This document shows positions 1-11,657 of a stretch of DNA of 64,000 bases, one piece after another. The position numbers were made by a program, and so were the translations under genes. The stretch comes from Hanleya hanleyi (taxonomy: Eukaryota; Mollusca; Polyplacophora; Lepidopleurida; Hanleyidae): NCBI GenBank assembly GCA_036873755.1, contig JAVTVY010020324.1, positions 1-64,000 of the forward strand, written 5' to 3'. Positions within the stretch are counted from its first letter, which is position 1, and every line of letters starts with the position of its first letter. Under the pieces are notes generated by a model that saw only the letters and a list, made by a program, of their open reading frames with translations, was not told the origin of the DNA and made no database searches.

Positions 1-622
1 TCTGATTCAAGAATAAACTGTGCTATGAATATTATTCAACTGAATATATCTGACTTGAAGTTGGTTCTTGTGGAACTGTTCAAATATTTGAAACTGTGAT
101 GCCAAGAAGATTACACTATCCGAAATAACTGGTTACAAACTGTCATCCATTAGAAAGTACATAAGTAATCTTAGAACGATTACACATGTCATCCATAGAA
201 AATGGGGAATCACTAATGTCATCCTAAGATTAAGATATCACTGATGTCAACCATACAAATCGCTAAGACATCCAGTATCAGGAACGTCATCATCGATAGA
301 GGTACAAGTATTCCATGGGAAGATTACAAGCGTCATCAGGCAGAAGATTATCAAGAATTCACAGATATACTACAGTCCTGGTTTACAGAAATCACAGATC
401 GGTCATATAATACAAATAATGAACTGACTCTATTAAATATAAAGATAACAGTAGTGAGATAGTAACAATTCTATGATACAACGAGGGAGTAGCAGCAAAG
501 TGATAGATACAAGAGGAAAGAGCGAGAATCCGAATCCAGTTGGTAGCGGCGTCTCCGGGGTTAAAGGAAGAAAATAGGCAAACGCTAAACTTAAATATTT
601 TCCTATTGCTAAAACCGCTACA
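1..622 (+). mobile_element. 5' LTR (3' part only) of Gypsy-type element
   Basis: Positions 1-607 match 9,222-9,828 almost base for base, so this is the downstream part of a long LTR whose beginning lies left of the window. It includes an AATAAA signal near 12 and ends in CCGCTACA, a usual LTR 3' terminus, just before a primer-binding site. The 3' LTR carries about 89 bp more near its end. Confidence 0.85.
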
Positions 623-624
623 AT

Positions 625-642
625 TGGTGGCAGCGGTGGGAT
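625..642 (+). other. Primer-binding site, tRNA-Leu type
   Basis: TGGTGGCAGCGGTGGGAT lies 2 nt after the LTR end. It starts with TGG, as expected for a site complementary to a tRNA CCA end, and its complement fits the acceptor/T-arm 3' end of animal leucine tRNAs. The tRNA identity is from general knowledge. Confidence 0.7.
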
Positions 643-737
643 TAATGCATTCTGGGATAGCTGCATACTAGACATTGAAAAGTTGTAATCAAAGACTTGT
701 TATTATAAAGTGGTTACCGACATTGAACAAGTTCAAC

Positions 738-1680
738 ATGGATCTGGAAGAAGAAACAGTCGCCCATGATGACAGCGACGAAGCAGAAGTTATGTTCGGA
801 ATTCCGTTACATGGGGAGGAGTCTCTGAGATCGTCTCCACGTGAGGCCGGTTACGGGGACGGGTCTCACGTGCAACGTAGAAACATCAAGCCCGAAATTT
901 ACGGTGGTGACATCCCTTGGAAAGAGTATCTTCAGGTATTGAACACCATTGCCAGAATCAATGGATGGAACCGACAAGAAAAGGCAGATTTCCTTTTCAC
1001 GCATCTGAAAGGTCCCGCAAGACAGTTAGTGTGTACCCTCAATGAAAGAGAGCAATGTGATTACAAACGACTTGTGGACATTTTGGATTCACGTTTTGGT
1101 CCCAGCGGTCAAGCCGAGCTATATCTAGCAGAGCTCAGAAGTAGACGACGTGGGAATAAGGAAACTTTACGAGAGCTTGGACAAGCGATTCGCAAGTTAT
1201 CCATGTTTGCCTACCCAGACGTGTCATCAGAACAACAAGATAGACTGGCTAAAATACATTTTATCGATGCAATTGAAGATGCAGATACTCGTATGCAGGT
1301 GTACAGAGGCAAACCGGAGAATCTTCAAACAGCTGTTACACTGGCATTGGAGTACGAAGGTTATAAGAAGATACAGAGGCAAACCGGAGAATCTTCAAAC
1401 AGCTGTTACACTGGCATTGGAGTACGAAGGTTATAAGAAGATAGAGGCTCAGCGAAGTGGTGTAACATCCAGGAAGTTTGTACGCGAAGTAGCTAAGGAT
1501 ACAACCAATAACAGCCTGGAAAATCGAGTTAAGAGAATCGAGGAACAGCTAAAATAGCTGACCAAGAGTAACAACCAAGGTCATCGGGGTTATTCAAGAC
1601 GTCCACTGTCTAGTGTTGAATGCTACCGGTGTCATGAGTTTGGACACTACAGTTCTCAATGTCGCAACAACGGTAACCGT
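738..1680 (+). pseudogene. gag: Gypsy gag, frameshifted
   Basis: Nucleocapsid/capsid precursor of the Gypsy element. The likely start is the ATG at 738 (an in-frame ATG lies at 675). The first part runs through a retrotransposon-gag-like helical region (WNRQEKADFLFTHLKGPARQ and onward) to about 1,372. There a 70-bp tandem duplication shifts the frame, and the C-terminal part continues in another frame to a TAG at about 1,557. A CCHC zinc knuckle (C-x2-C-x4-H-x4-C, beginning CYRCHEFGHY) is readable at about 1,620-1,665. The gene is dead as it stands, and the duplication looks like the inactivating event. The family identity is well supported by the knuckle and the downstream pol. Confidence 0.8.
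1303..1442 (+). repeat. 70-bp tandem duplication inside gag
   Basis: The 70 bases starting at 1,303 are repeated from 1,373 with near-perfect identity. Because 70 is not a multiple of three, the reading frame changes across it. It looks like a recent replication slip. Confidence 0.9.
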
Positions 1681-1749
1681 AAGTGAGCAGTCACATCATC
1701 TGCAGTCGGAAAACGCGATACAGCCGATCTGCCGAGGCAAAGATCGGTT

Positions 1750-2240
1750 GTGAAAGAATCACTGCCTCGACCACACGACTCTTTCAGGGAAAAAGAAAAC
1801 TTACAACGAGACTCAATAACAAGAACGTTTCACAAGCAGGTTGCCAGTGAGTGTTCTGCAAACTACTCAACGGATCCAGCCAACGGTGAGAAATTGCCTA
1901 TACTGGAGGTGGGAGTAAAGAATCCAGAAAATGGTCTGTACATTCCTGGTCGAATCAGGGACTTTGACATTTCATTTCTCATTGATACCGGGGCTTCAGT
2001 TACTCTTATATCAAATAATTTCTTCCCAGAATACCACTGGAAAATCGACCCACGATCAGACCAATTTCTGTGAGACTTTTTGCTGCAGATCATACACCGC
2101 TGAATATTCTCGGAACATGCGAGTTGGACTTGGGAATACTACCCCATTGTCATGAATGTCATCATTGCCAACATTCGCAACGACGGTATTTTGGGAATGG
2201 ATTTCTTGACAAGTTTTAATTGTGAGATTCACCTGAAGAG
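1750..2240 (+). pseudogene. Gypsy aspartic protease region, frameshifted
   Basis: The retropepsin part of pol. The active-site motif DTGAS is readable in SFLIDTGASVTLIS near 1,980-2,010. The flap region follows in a second frame, and the C-terminal motif ILGMDFL appears after 2,152 in the first frame again. Two compensating frameshifts around 2,070-2,150 break it. Order and motifs fit the Gypsy family; it should be non-functional. Confidence 0.75.
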
Positions 2241-4184
2241 CAGAAGCTTAACATGTGATGGAAACCAGATTTTATGCACAGGGCAAGACCGTTCTGAGAA
2301 TTCTGGACATTGCCGTCTCATTGTTAGCCAAACTGTGACAATTCCACCTGGTCAACAGATGATGATTCCAAGTCGTCCAGTAGAGGGTTACCCTGGAACA
2401 ATAGGGAAATGGACTTTATGTGAACCTTTGTTAGGGACACCTGATGATGTGCTACTGTTCGGGCGAACGCTCGTGGATAGTGAGGAAGAGTTTTATCCTC
2501 TGACGGTAATCAACCTCGGAACAGAACCTGAAGTTATCCATGAGGGAACTCCAGCCGCGATAGGGAGCCCGGTGACATCCACTTGTGTGCTTGTGGATAA
2601 GGATGACGGCGTCAATGACAAAATTGGAGCCAGGAGGTCATCCAGAAGTGATTGTAGTGAGGATTTGCCACTACAGGTTTTACCGAAGCATTTGGAGCCA
2701 CTGTATATCCGGAGTACAGAGGGAATGGCTTCAGAAGACAAATGCGAGGTAAAGGCTCTTTTGCTGGAGTATGCGGATATATTTGCTGAAACAGATGCGG
2801 ATTTAGGACAAGCAAAAGGTGTAAAGCACTCTATTAACACTGGTAATGCACCACCACTTAGACAACCTCCACGTCGATTACCAATTCACAAACAGGAAGA
2901 GGCTGATCGGCAAGTTCAAGACATGTTAGACCGAAGCATCATAGAGAGATCATCCAGTCCTTGGGCATCTCCAATTGTCTTAGTGACCAAGAAGGATGGA
3001 AGTACCAGGTTCTGTGTGGATTACAGAAGGCTGATCCAGGTGACGGTCAAAGATGCATACCCTTTACCTAGGATTGACGATTCACTCAACTCTTTACATG
3101 GTGCAAAATGGTTCACGACTCTAGATTTGGCTAGTGGATATTGGCAAGTAGAACTCGATGTTGAAGCCAAGGAGAAATCTGCTTTTACTACTAGAAGCGG
3201 ATTGTGGCAATTTAAAGTCAGACATTTGGATTGTGTAACGCTCCCTCCACCTTTGAACGTTTGATGGAGATGGTTCTAGCTGGTTACCAATGGGACATTT
3301 GTCTGGTGTATCTAGATGACATCATAGTTTTTGGGAAGACTGCACGAAGCCATCAGCAATTTGAGGAAGGTTTTCGATAGACTTCGTGAAGCCAAGCTGA
3401 AACTGAAACCAAAGAAGTGTCATCTGTTCCAACAGGAGGTTAACTACCTTGGTCATGTAGTCTCCCAAAAAGGAATATCCACAGATCCCGAGAAGATACA
3501 AACCATACAGAAATGGCCAGTTCCAGCATCTTCTCATGATGTTCGCAGTTTCTTGGGGTTGGCATCGTACTATAGACGATTCATTGCGAGCTTTGCAAGC
3601 ATTGCAAAACCTCTTCACGAACTGACCGAGATTACCAAGGAGTTCCGGTGGACTGCAGAATGTGAGACATCTTTTCGAGAACTACACCACAGATTGATTA
3701 ATAGCTCGATTTTGGCCTATCCAAGTTCGCATGGGGATTTCATCCTAGATACCGATGCTAGTGGGTATGGGATTGGAGCTGTTCTGTCACAGGCACAAGG
3801 TGGACAAGAAAAGGTAATTGCCTATGCAAGCAGAGTCCTAAGCATGTCTGAGAGGAATTACTGTGTGACTCGACGGGAGTTGTTAGCTGTCGTACACTTC
3901 ATCAAGAATTTCCGACACTACTTATATGGAAAACATTTCACACTAGAACAGATCACAGTGCCTTGAGGTGGTTCATGAATTTCAAGGAGCCAGAGGGACA
4001 AATGGCAAGATGGTTGGGGCTTCTGAGTACTTATTACTTTGATATCATCCATCGTCCCGGAAAACTGCATGGGAATGCAGATGCGTTGTCGCGTATTCCA
4101 TGTGGATGGTGTGAAAAGATGGGTTACACAGATGGAACGTCAATTACAGCAATATCGACAGAAGAAAGTAAAGAAACAACTTAG
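2240..4184 (+). pseudogene. pol: Gypsy reverse transcriptase and RNase H, frameshifted
   Basis: The RT fingers and palm are readable at about 2,840-3,215 (PIVLVTKKDGSTRFCVDYRR, LDLASGYWQVELD). The catalytic YLDD motif lies at 3,309-3,320 in another frame, and thumb plus RNase H lie at 3,331-3,966 (TDASGYGIGAVLS, then RRELLAVVHFIKNFRHYLYG). The RNase H tail (HRPGKLHGNADALSR) is in a third frame to 4,184. At least three frame changes inactivate it. Domain order is PR-RT-RH-IN, typical of Metaviridae/Gypsy. Confidence 0.88.
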
Positions 4185-4401
4185 GTTTCAGTTCAAACAG
4201 ATCACCCCGGGCCTATTGAGACAACCGTGACCAAAGTGACCAAAATCTTGGGGATATCCACGAAGACGTCTGGTACGACGCATTCCAGTAAAGAAGTATA
4301 CGCAACCATCAAGCAATGAACAAATTGCTGCTGTAACCACAAGACAACAGAAAAAGGTCACCCACCCATCACAAGACAGTGATTCCTCAGAAATCATTAC
4401 A

Positions 4402-5747
4402 ATGGGTGAACAACCTTGGTCGAGTCAGAAGCTGGCAGAAACACAACAAAATGACCCGGTTTTGGAATGGTTGATTACAGTCAAGAAACAACACACTGAT
4501 CGGCCTCAATGGAGTAAAGTTTCTGCACTAGGAAAAGTAACTAAGCATTATTGGGCCGAATGGGACAGGTTATCTTTTCATCATGGAGTTTTGTACCGCA
4601 AGTATGAAGGCAACGGTCAAAATTATCTCCAGCTGATCGTGCTTGCTGCATAAAAAAGGAAGTTTTCTATCATCTTCACTCTGCCAGAACTGCTGGTCAC
4701 CTTGGATTCAAGAAAACTCTCCAAAAGGTCCGACGGAGTTACTTTTGGGTTGGACTTGCATCAGATGTTGAACTTTGGTGCAAGCAATGTGACACTTGTG
4801 CTTCCCGTAAGTCACCCCCTAAGCGGTCAAGAGCCTCACTGAAACAGTACACTGTTGGAACTCCCTTGGAGCGAGTTTCCATTGACATTCTCGGACCATT
4901 ACCCAAAACCAGGAAGGGCAATCAGTACATTCTCATAGTTAAGGATTACTTTACACGTTGGGTCGAAGGTTATGCATTACGGAATCAGGAAGCAGTAACT
5001 GTAGCGGATAAAGTTGTCAAGGAATTTATTTGTAGATTCGATGTTCCTAGACAGCTTCATTCCGATCAAGGATCAAACTTTGAATCACATCTATTCCAAG
5101 ACGTCTGCAAGCTCTTGGAGATTGAGAAGACACGTACAACACCCTATCACCCGCAGTCAAATGGCATGGTCGAGAGATTTAATCGCACTTTGGAGGATCG
5201 ACTAGCCATGATGGTTGACAAGAATCAGAAGAATTGGGATGAGCAGTTACCTTTCGCACTTATGGCGTATCGTTCATCCGTCCATGATGTCACTCAGGAA
5301 ACCCCCAACATGATGATGTTTGGGAGAGAAGCGGAGTTACCTCTGGATATTGTAACTGGACGACCTCCTGCTATGTTCAACGCAAATACTACTGAATATG
5401 CTGCTGAATTACGTGAACGATTAGAAGCTGCGTACGAACGAGCTAGGACAGCACAAGCAAAGAACATAGTTAGACAAAAGCGAAATTATGATCGTTGTCG
5501 GAAAGGGAGTCCTTATAAAGTTGGTGATGCTGTGTGGCTATATAATAGCACTCACAAGAGAAGTTTATCTCGGAAATTATCTTGTAACTGGGATGGTCCA
5601 TTTATGGTTACGGGGAAATTGGATGACGTAGTATATCGGTTACAAAAGAGTCCAACCTCCAAAACGAAAGTGGTTCATTTTGACCGAATGAAACCATATC
5701 AGGGCATCAGTTTCCAATCTTGGACAGTACCACAAACCAGCGAATAA
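4402..5747 (+). pseudogene. Gypsy integrase, one early break
   Basis: The N-terminal HHCC zinc region is split by a stop near 4,653 and continues in another frame (HLHSARTAGHLG, CKQCDTC). The core, 4,866-5,747, is one open frame with the D-D-E triad visible: SIDILG, HSDQGSNF, MVERFNR. A C-terminal GPF-type module follows (WDGPFMVTGKLDDVVYRL). It would join element cDNA to host DNA. The core is intact but the full protein is not made in one frame. Confidence 0.88.
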
Positions 5748-5851
5748 GAAATATAATCTCAATGAAGAAAGAACAATAATACTAAGTTAGAATAGAAACA
5801 AACTTTAATCAGAATTGAACAGAATATTTATACGTTTTATTCCTTACAGTC

Positions 5852-6883
5852 ATGATGTCAGATATACGCTGTCGTCTTCATAAGTGCAAGGGGTGTGGAA
5901 AAGGGTACAAACACCGACAAAATCTCTCCCGGCACATGGGAAAATGCACTAGGGCAGCAGGCATAATTTGTATGTGGTGCGATAAAGAGATTCCAGAGAA
6001 GGAGGCCTTTATTCAGCATGTGGCGGAGTGTGTACAAGCCCCTTGGACCAAGTCCAATGTGGAGGTGTCTAAGGGAAGCGAAGTCACCATTGCCAGCCCT
6101 GGGACTCCCTTGATGGACGAAACCTACTCCCCAATATCATCATCCATGCCCATTCTGCAGGCGGCTGGTCTGGCTCCAACTGCTAGGCGCATCGCGAGGG
6201 CCGGAGCGGCTTCATCTGCTGCTAGGCTGTCAGGCTTGGTAAAGATGAGTTGTAAGCCTAGTGAGGATTATCTCCCCAACGTATCCTCGGATTCATCGGA
6301 TGACGAAGACCTAATTGTAACGTCAGTCCAGTCCTCTACCTCGACTTCCACCTTAACTTCTATCTCAACTTCCACCTCAACTCCTACTTCGACATCAATC
6401 TCTTCCCCTCTGCCTCTCTCATCTCTAGTGTCCATCTCCAACATGCCATCCGGGAACAATCCAATCTGTTATTCTGCCGTGTGGTCATCAGGCTCATGCT
6501 CTACTGTTTCCACTTCTCCTACATCGATCTCTGCCTCGTCTATTCCGGTTTTGGCTACCATTTCGTCAGGTGTGTCATCTTCCTCAGCGGCCACTTCCTG
6601 CTCTGTGACAGCCAGTGGAGATCATCCCCGGGTATCGACAACGGAAGCTGGAGTGCATACAACTCCTTCAACGATGGCGGACGGAGACCATTCGTCTGTT
6701 TCAAACGAGAGTTTCGAAATACCAACGGTGATCTCCCACCGGCATGAGGATTTCGCCCACATTCACCAAATACGAACAACAACATTTCCAGATGGGAGAA
6801 AGATGACCGATGAAGTGGTGAAGAATGCACTCTGTGGGAAAGAGTGTCTTTTGTGTACAAAGCGCCGGAAGTTATACAATTGA
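5852..6883 (+). CDS. Extra C2HC zinc-finger ORF in env position of the Gypsy element
   Basis: An intact 343-residue ORF, sense with pol, starting 104 bp after the integrase stop and ending 580 bp before the 3' LTR. Two C2HC fingers lie in the first 60 residues (KCKGCGKGY...RHMGKC, then CMWC...HVAEC). A long Ser/Thr-rich low-complexity stretch follows (about residues 150-270). The C-terminal segment contains EDFAHIHQIRTTTFPDGRKM and a CGKECLLC cysteine cluster. I see no signal peptide or transmembrane segment, so it is not an envelope protein. It may be an accessory nucleic-acid-binding protein or a captured host exon. Function unknown. It is the only intact ORF in an otherwise broken element. 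Confidence 0.7.
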   Translation: MMSDIRCRLHKCKGCGKGYKHRQNLSRHMGKCTRAAGIICMWCDKEIPEKEAFIQHVAECVQAPWTKSNVEVSKGSEVTIASPGTPLMDETYSPISSSMPILQAAGLAPTARRIARAGAASSAARLSGLVKMSCKPSEDYLPNVSSDSSDDEDLIVTSVQSSTSTSTLTSISTSTSTPTSTSISSPLPLSSLVSISNMPSGNNPICYSAVWSSGSCSTVSTSPTSISASSIPVLATISSGVSSSSAATSCSVTASGDHPRVSTTEAGVHTTPSTMADGDHSSVSNESFEIPTVISHRHEDFAHIHQIRTTTFPDGRKMTDEVVKNALCGKECLLCTKRRKLYN

Positions 6884-7462
6884 TTGAATAATAGTTGACT
6901 GTTGTTTTGATGCCACACTGCCAGATCGTTCTCCTAAAATAAGAGAATACATTGATAACTTTCTTTTGTGACAATATTCTGGCATCTTTTTATAAAGTTC
7001 TTGTTCCTGTTAAATTATTACCCCTGTTGGGATCCAGTTACTTTATTGAATGCGACGTTAAATCTTATTCTCTCTCTCTCCCTCTCTCCAGTTACTTGTA
7101 GTTAAATATAATAGATAAAATTAAAATTTAATTATTTATAATATTAACTTATGATTAATTTATTGATGAAATATGGACAATGACTAAACCAATGAACCTT
7201 GAGGACTGCAATACTTGGTGATTTATTAAGAAATTCGGAAGTAAAACGTGAAATGAAATGACAATGAACTCAAATGAACTTAATTGACAGTGGTGGTGAA
7301 GAACAGAATGAACACAGAGACATGATATGAACTGTAAATTCTAATCTAATTTATTGTATGATTACCTGTTGGTCCAGAAGAAATCTGTGGTAAATTGTTG
7401 ACAACCATCTGGTGACATGTTGGTGCTTTTGTTCGGGACGAACAACTTTTAGCAGGGGGTGG
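6884..7462 (+). other. Gypsy 3' untranslated region and polypurine tract
   Basis: No coding potential. A short CT microsatellite lies near 7,070. The polypurine tract AGCAGGGGGTGG at 7,451-7,462 directly precedes the 3' LTR, as expected for plus-strand priming. Confidence 0.75.
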
Positions 7463-9932
7463 TGTGACGGAAATTTATCTGAAATAATATTTCTATGAGT
7501 AGGGCGAAAATTTATCTGAGATAATTTTTCTGTCATAATTAATTCTTGGTCGAGTATCAACTATTCAGATATTACGGAAAGTACTGTTGTTATAAGGTGT
7601 TGTTTGTTATATATCAGACACGATCAGCTGATATATGTAAACAAATGAATCCATATTTAGACCCTCGCGTGCAGTGCTACGTTGCAGCACGCGCTCTTTG
7701 ATCTTGGCGTTCCGCCGACGTACAAGAAGCTCAAATTGAGACGGAGAATTTCGTTACCATTGCCAGTAAATTGTAAGTTTATTACGGAAAGAATTTATAT
7801 TGCATAAATTCCTGCAGGAAATAGGAAGTACACATATAGGAGAATATTGTCTTGACGTAAAAAGTTTGGACATTTCATATTTACGGAGAAATGGATTTTT
7901 ATAGTTCAGCCGGGTTTTCGTGTAAACCATTGCAGCGTATAGGGAAAACGGCTGTCATCTTCGTTTTGGTATGTCACAAAAAGTGCTCGAATAACTTATT
8001 TCTAAATGATTTCATGACGAATCCAACTAAGGTTAGGAAGTATATATATTTTACGATATAGTCCTGAACTGTCAGCACATAAGACGTTCTGGTTGATGAG
8101 ATCTGAATTTTTTAAGTTTGGCAATTTTCTGACTTCGAGCTTCGAATACCCGCCGACATATTTGTTAGCCAGGCGGTGTTCGTTTGTCATGATGGAAAAT
8201 CATTAATTAATCATAGTTTGAGATATATTTCTCAAGACAACCTTGTATTCATTGAAAATATAATTGTTCAGGCTTACCTTGCTAACTCGGTTGCTGCCTT
8301 TGAGGTAATATTTTTCCTTAGATCGGCATTTGTTTCCGCCGATGCGATGAGAAAACATGCCTGATTTTGCATGTAGTTTTCGTGCACATGTCTCGCACAA
8401 GTTCGGGAGCGATAACTTTTCCATCTTCGTCTATAAAGTGTTCTTTTTGGAATATAATTATATCCATGGAAAGTTCAGGATACAGGCTTTCGTATGATAT
8501 CTGGTTCTGCCAATGATTCATCAGAACTTTGTATAATTTTTGCCTCGAAATTGCATATACGTTTGGTAAAGTGCGCTTTCAATTCAGCCTGCCGTCTGCA
8601 CCGTCTGCATCAGTTGTCGAGTATATTACGTCACGGCGTTTGCAGAATTGTAATTATTGACCAATCAAAATTCGGCATTTTCGTTTAGCCGTAGAATCTT
8701 ACGTCATTGGCTTGGCAACTGGTTAGCAACCCAGCACTATAAAAGGCAGAAATTTCGCCAATATGTCAGACGATCTCAGACACTCGGAGGGTAAGGATCT
8801 ATACCAGCCAGCCTTTAGCATACAGACCAAAATGACAGCCTACAGTCAAGTGTGAAGATTACAGTTTAGGATTACATAGTAGATGATTACATGTTCAATG
8901 ATTACATGCTGAACAGTAAATGATTACATGGTAAATGATTACATGTTCAATGATTACATGCTGAACAGTAAATGATTACATGTATCATGATTACATGTAA
9001 TCATGGATACATGTCACCTGCTTATAAAGGAGAGCTAGGAACAGTGAAATTAACCGTGTACTTCCTATTTCAAGCATTATTTGAGGAACTGAGTATATTT
9101 TCGCTATAATTGGGAAATACCATATGTCACCAGAAACTTGGAGCAACTATATCTGATGATTACATCTATGATTACATCAACAAACTTACCTGATTCAATT
9201 AACTGTATATATATTTGATCATCTGATTCAAGAATAAACTGTGCTATGAATATTATTCAACTGAATATATCTGACTTGAAGTTGGTTCTTGTGGAACTGT
9301 TCAAATATTTGAAACTGTGATGCCAAGAAGATTACACTATCCGAAATAACTGGTTACAAACTGTCATCCATTAGAAAGTACATAAGTAATCTTAGAACGA
9401 TTACACATGTCATCCATAGAAAATGGGGAATCACTAATGTCATCCTAAGATTAAGATATCACTGATGTCAACCATATAAATCGCTAAGACATCCAGTATC
9501 AGGAACGTCATCATCGATAGAGGTACAAGTATTCCATGGGAAGATTACAAGCGTCATCAGGCAGAAGATTATCAAGAATTCACAGATATACTATAGTCCT
9601 GGTTTACAGAAATCACAGATCGGTCATATAATACAAATAATGAACTGACTCTATTAAATATAAAGATAACAGTAGTGAGATAGTAACAATTCTATGATAC
9701 AACGAGGGAGTAGCAGCAAAGTGATAGATACAAGAGGAAAGAGCGAGAATCCGAATCCAGTTGGTAGCGGCGTCACCGGGGTTAAAGGAAGAAAATAGGC
9801 AAACGCTAAACTTAAATATTTTCCTATTTTTAATGAAAAATAGGTGGTGGCAGCATTGAATATTAGTGGTTAAAGTGACTTGACTTGAAATATTTGACTG
9901 AGAGTACACCGTACGCTTTTAAACCCGCTACA
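7463..9932 (+). mobile_element. 3' LTR of Gypsy-type element, about 2.47 kb
   Basis: Starts TGTGACGG right after the polypurine tract and ends CCGCTACA. Positions 9,222-9,828 match the partial 5' LTR. It carries a promoter (TATA at 8,736-8,743), short ATTACATG-type tandem repeats at 8,865-9,000 and an AATAAA at about 9,232. The 3' end is about 89 bp longer than the 5' LTR and includes GGTGGCAGCATTG, which resembles the primer-binding region. The element as a whole sits 74 bp left of the axis of palindromic element 3. Confidence 0.85.
8640..8775 (+). promoter_or_regulatory. LTR promoter
   Basis: CACTATAAAAGGC at 8,734-8,746 is a good TATA box. Upstream are GACCAATCAAAA (CCAAT box) and TACGTCATTGG. 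Transcription would start about 25-35 bp downstream, near 8,770. Confidence 0.6.
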
Positions 9933-9974
9933 CTACCACCACCACCACCACCACCGGGAGTTGACGGGCGTCAA

Positions 9975-10038
9975 CTGACCTTTGACCCTACGCGCGCTAA
10001 CAATACCGGATAAATTTGCACGCAGGGTCAAAGGTCAG
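9975..10038. repeat. Axis hairpin of element 3 with conserved asymmetric loop
   Basis: Stem arms CTGACCTTTGACCCT and AGGGTCAAAGGTCAG flank GC-rich partial complements and the loop GCTAACAATACCGGATAAA. The same loop lies at the axis of element 1 (26,707-26,726). The stems are DR1 nuclear-receptor-type sites in both orientations. Confidence 0.85.
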
Positions 10039-10234
10039 TTCCAGTCACGTGAACGGAAGCGGAAGTGACCTCACAGAGGTCATATGCAAATTTTTGAGGT
10101 CAACAGGTGGGTACATCAGGGTGCTGGTGCAGCACAGGTACGCGCGCATGCATGCGATGACTTCATTTCCGAGCTCTGAGCTCCACAAGCTTTGAGCTCC
10201 AAGAGCTCCGATCCAAGAGCTCTGCCACATGGGA

Positions 10235-10310
10235 GCTACCACCACCACCACCGGGCGTTGACGCCCGTCAACGCCCGGTGGTGGTGGTGGTGGTGGTGGT
10301 GGTGTGCGGT
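10235..10310. repeat. GGT/CCA-flanked perfect hairpin
   Basis: A 16-bp perfect stem (CCACCGGGCGTTGACG and its complement, two-base CC loop) extended by CCA and GGT runs. A related hairpin lies at 18,170-18,215 in element 2. Confidence 0.85.
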
Positions 10311-10430
10311 GGTATTCTGAAATGATGGCTTCTGATTGGTCGCTAGGACGGTCACCTCCCCTCTAACTATGAATACGGAAACAAGCATGTTAGATGTACA
10401 TTTCTCACAACCTGTACGGGACCCGATCAA

Positions 10431-10709
10431 ATGGAAAAGCCAGCCAATTCCAAGGCAGACGAGCAATCGTTGAAGATTGACGAAAAGGTGCCGGCTCCCG
10501 CTCGACTCCCCAAACGAGTTACCAAAAGATACACGCCCATAACTATGGAAATGATAGATGATTTCTTCAGTGTGGGTTACAGCTCAACCAGGGGAGAGCC
10601 CGGAGATCTCCGCTACCATCGCCAGCGATGTCTGACCTGCCATGAAGTTGTACCGTTGGCCGCGTGTGATCTTTCCACGAGGAGAGTGATTTTCCAGTGG
10701 GCGAAGTGA
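10431..10709 (+). CDS. Hypothetical 92-residue ORF
   Basis: Open frame to the right of the axis, pointing outward like the other genes of these elements. It is rich in Lys/Glu near the start, with a CLTC...C cluster near residue 67 and no recognised domain. No copy is visible elsewhere in the window and there is no clear TATA box, so it could be chance or a relic. Confidence 0.25.
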   Translation: MEKPANSKADEQSLKIDEKVPAPARLPKRVTKRYTPITMEMIDDFFSVGYSSTRGEPGDLRYHRQRCLTCHEVVPLAACDLSTRRVIFQWAK

Positions 10710-10844
10710 ATTGAACATCCGGGCACTTTTACATCCGAGTACATCCGGGTTGGCCACTTCCGGTCACCTGGCCAAAGGTCACTTCCGGTCACGTGACCGA
10801 AAGTGCACTCAGAGTTCAAAGGTTAATCGGCCTCCAAAAGCCCT

Positions 10845-11035
10845 TTATCGCTCGTTAAGGCGCTGAGACGGGCGTTAAGGCGTAACGACGGGGGTTGACG
10901 GGCGTCACTGCATTTCGATGTATTGGTGGCAATTCCATGAAAATCAGGGCTTCTGAGCTAGTTCACCAGGGCGTTGAAGCGTTAAGCTAAGCGCTGACGG
11001 GCGTTTCTGTCTATAAAACAAGTGTATTACCAAAA
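10845..11035 (+). promoter_or_regulatory. Iterons and TATA promoter of small zinc-finger gene (element 3)
   Basis: GGGCGTTAAG / GCGTAACGAC / GGGGTTGACG / GGCGTCACTG follow one another at 10-bp spacing from about 10,872. A TATA box (CTATAAAAC) lies near 11,012, about 50 bp before the ATG at 11,064. The arrangement repeats at 19,795-20,018 and, inverted, at 16,701-16,935. Confidence 0.65.
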
Positions 11036-11063
11036 CACGCACAGTCGACGTTCAACCATCAAT

Positions 11064-11657
11064 ATGGCTTATACTTGCTCTGAGTACCAACGCACGTTCA
11101 CCAGACGTTACGATATGATGCGACACGAGAAAAATATACATGGGATTGAAGACTCCGAGGCACAAGAAGCCGATACAGAAATTGATGAGAGTCTATCTAC
11201 TGATGGGGAGAGCTTGACTTGAGATAGTCAGCCTACATCCCAGGAAAGTGAGATTGCTGAGAGTCTATATACTGATACGGAGAGCTTGACCTCAGATAGT
11301 CAGCCTACATACCAGGAAAGTGAGGCAGAACCTTCCTTCTGGGATCGTATTGTGACAGCAGCTATCAATACTCATGCTGCAGCGATCGAGAACGCCGGAC
11401 AGGATAACTTACAACAGGCGTACACCCAAATGCGCCCCTGCATCAGGAAAACAGCCATGGCGATCTATGAACATTATACCTTACTACCGCTTGAAATGAA
11501 AGGTGACCCCACGCACAGGTCCATTATGAAGACCAAGCGTCACTTGGAAGAGGATATGGGGCTGCCACCCACTGAGGCCCTGGAAAATGCGATCAGGATG
11601 CGGAAACAACTCTTTCAGGACATGCTGCCCGAACAATATCCAGGCCTGCCCGATTAG
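11064..11657 (+). pseudogene. Small C2H2 zinc-finger protein, element 3 copy
   Basis: Same protein as at 16,128-16,700 (minus). It reads in one frame over 198 codons apart from a TGA at 11,220-11,222. The second zinc ligand is lost (CSEYQRTF instead of CSECERTF), and a duplicated roughly 60-bp segment in the acidic linker follows the stop. The C-terminal helical domain with DPTHRSIMKTKRHLEE is well kept. The cassette is dead but recent. Confidence 0.8.

Noticed and set aside
6268..6459. Minus-strand ORF rich in Glu/Val opposite the Gypsy zinc-finger ORF
   Set aside because: Shadow of the Ser/Thr-coding repeat on the plus strand.
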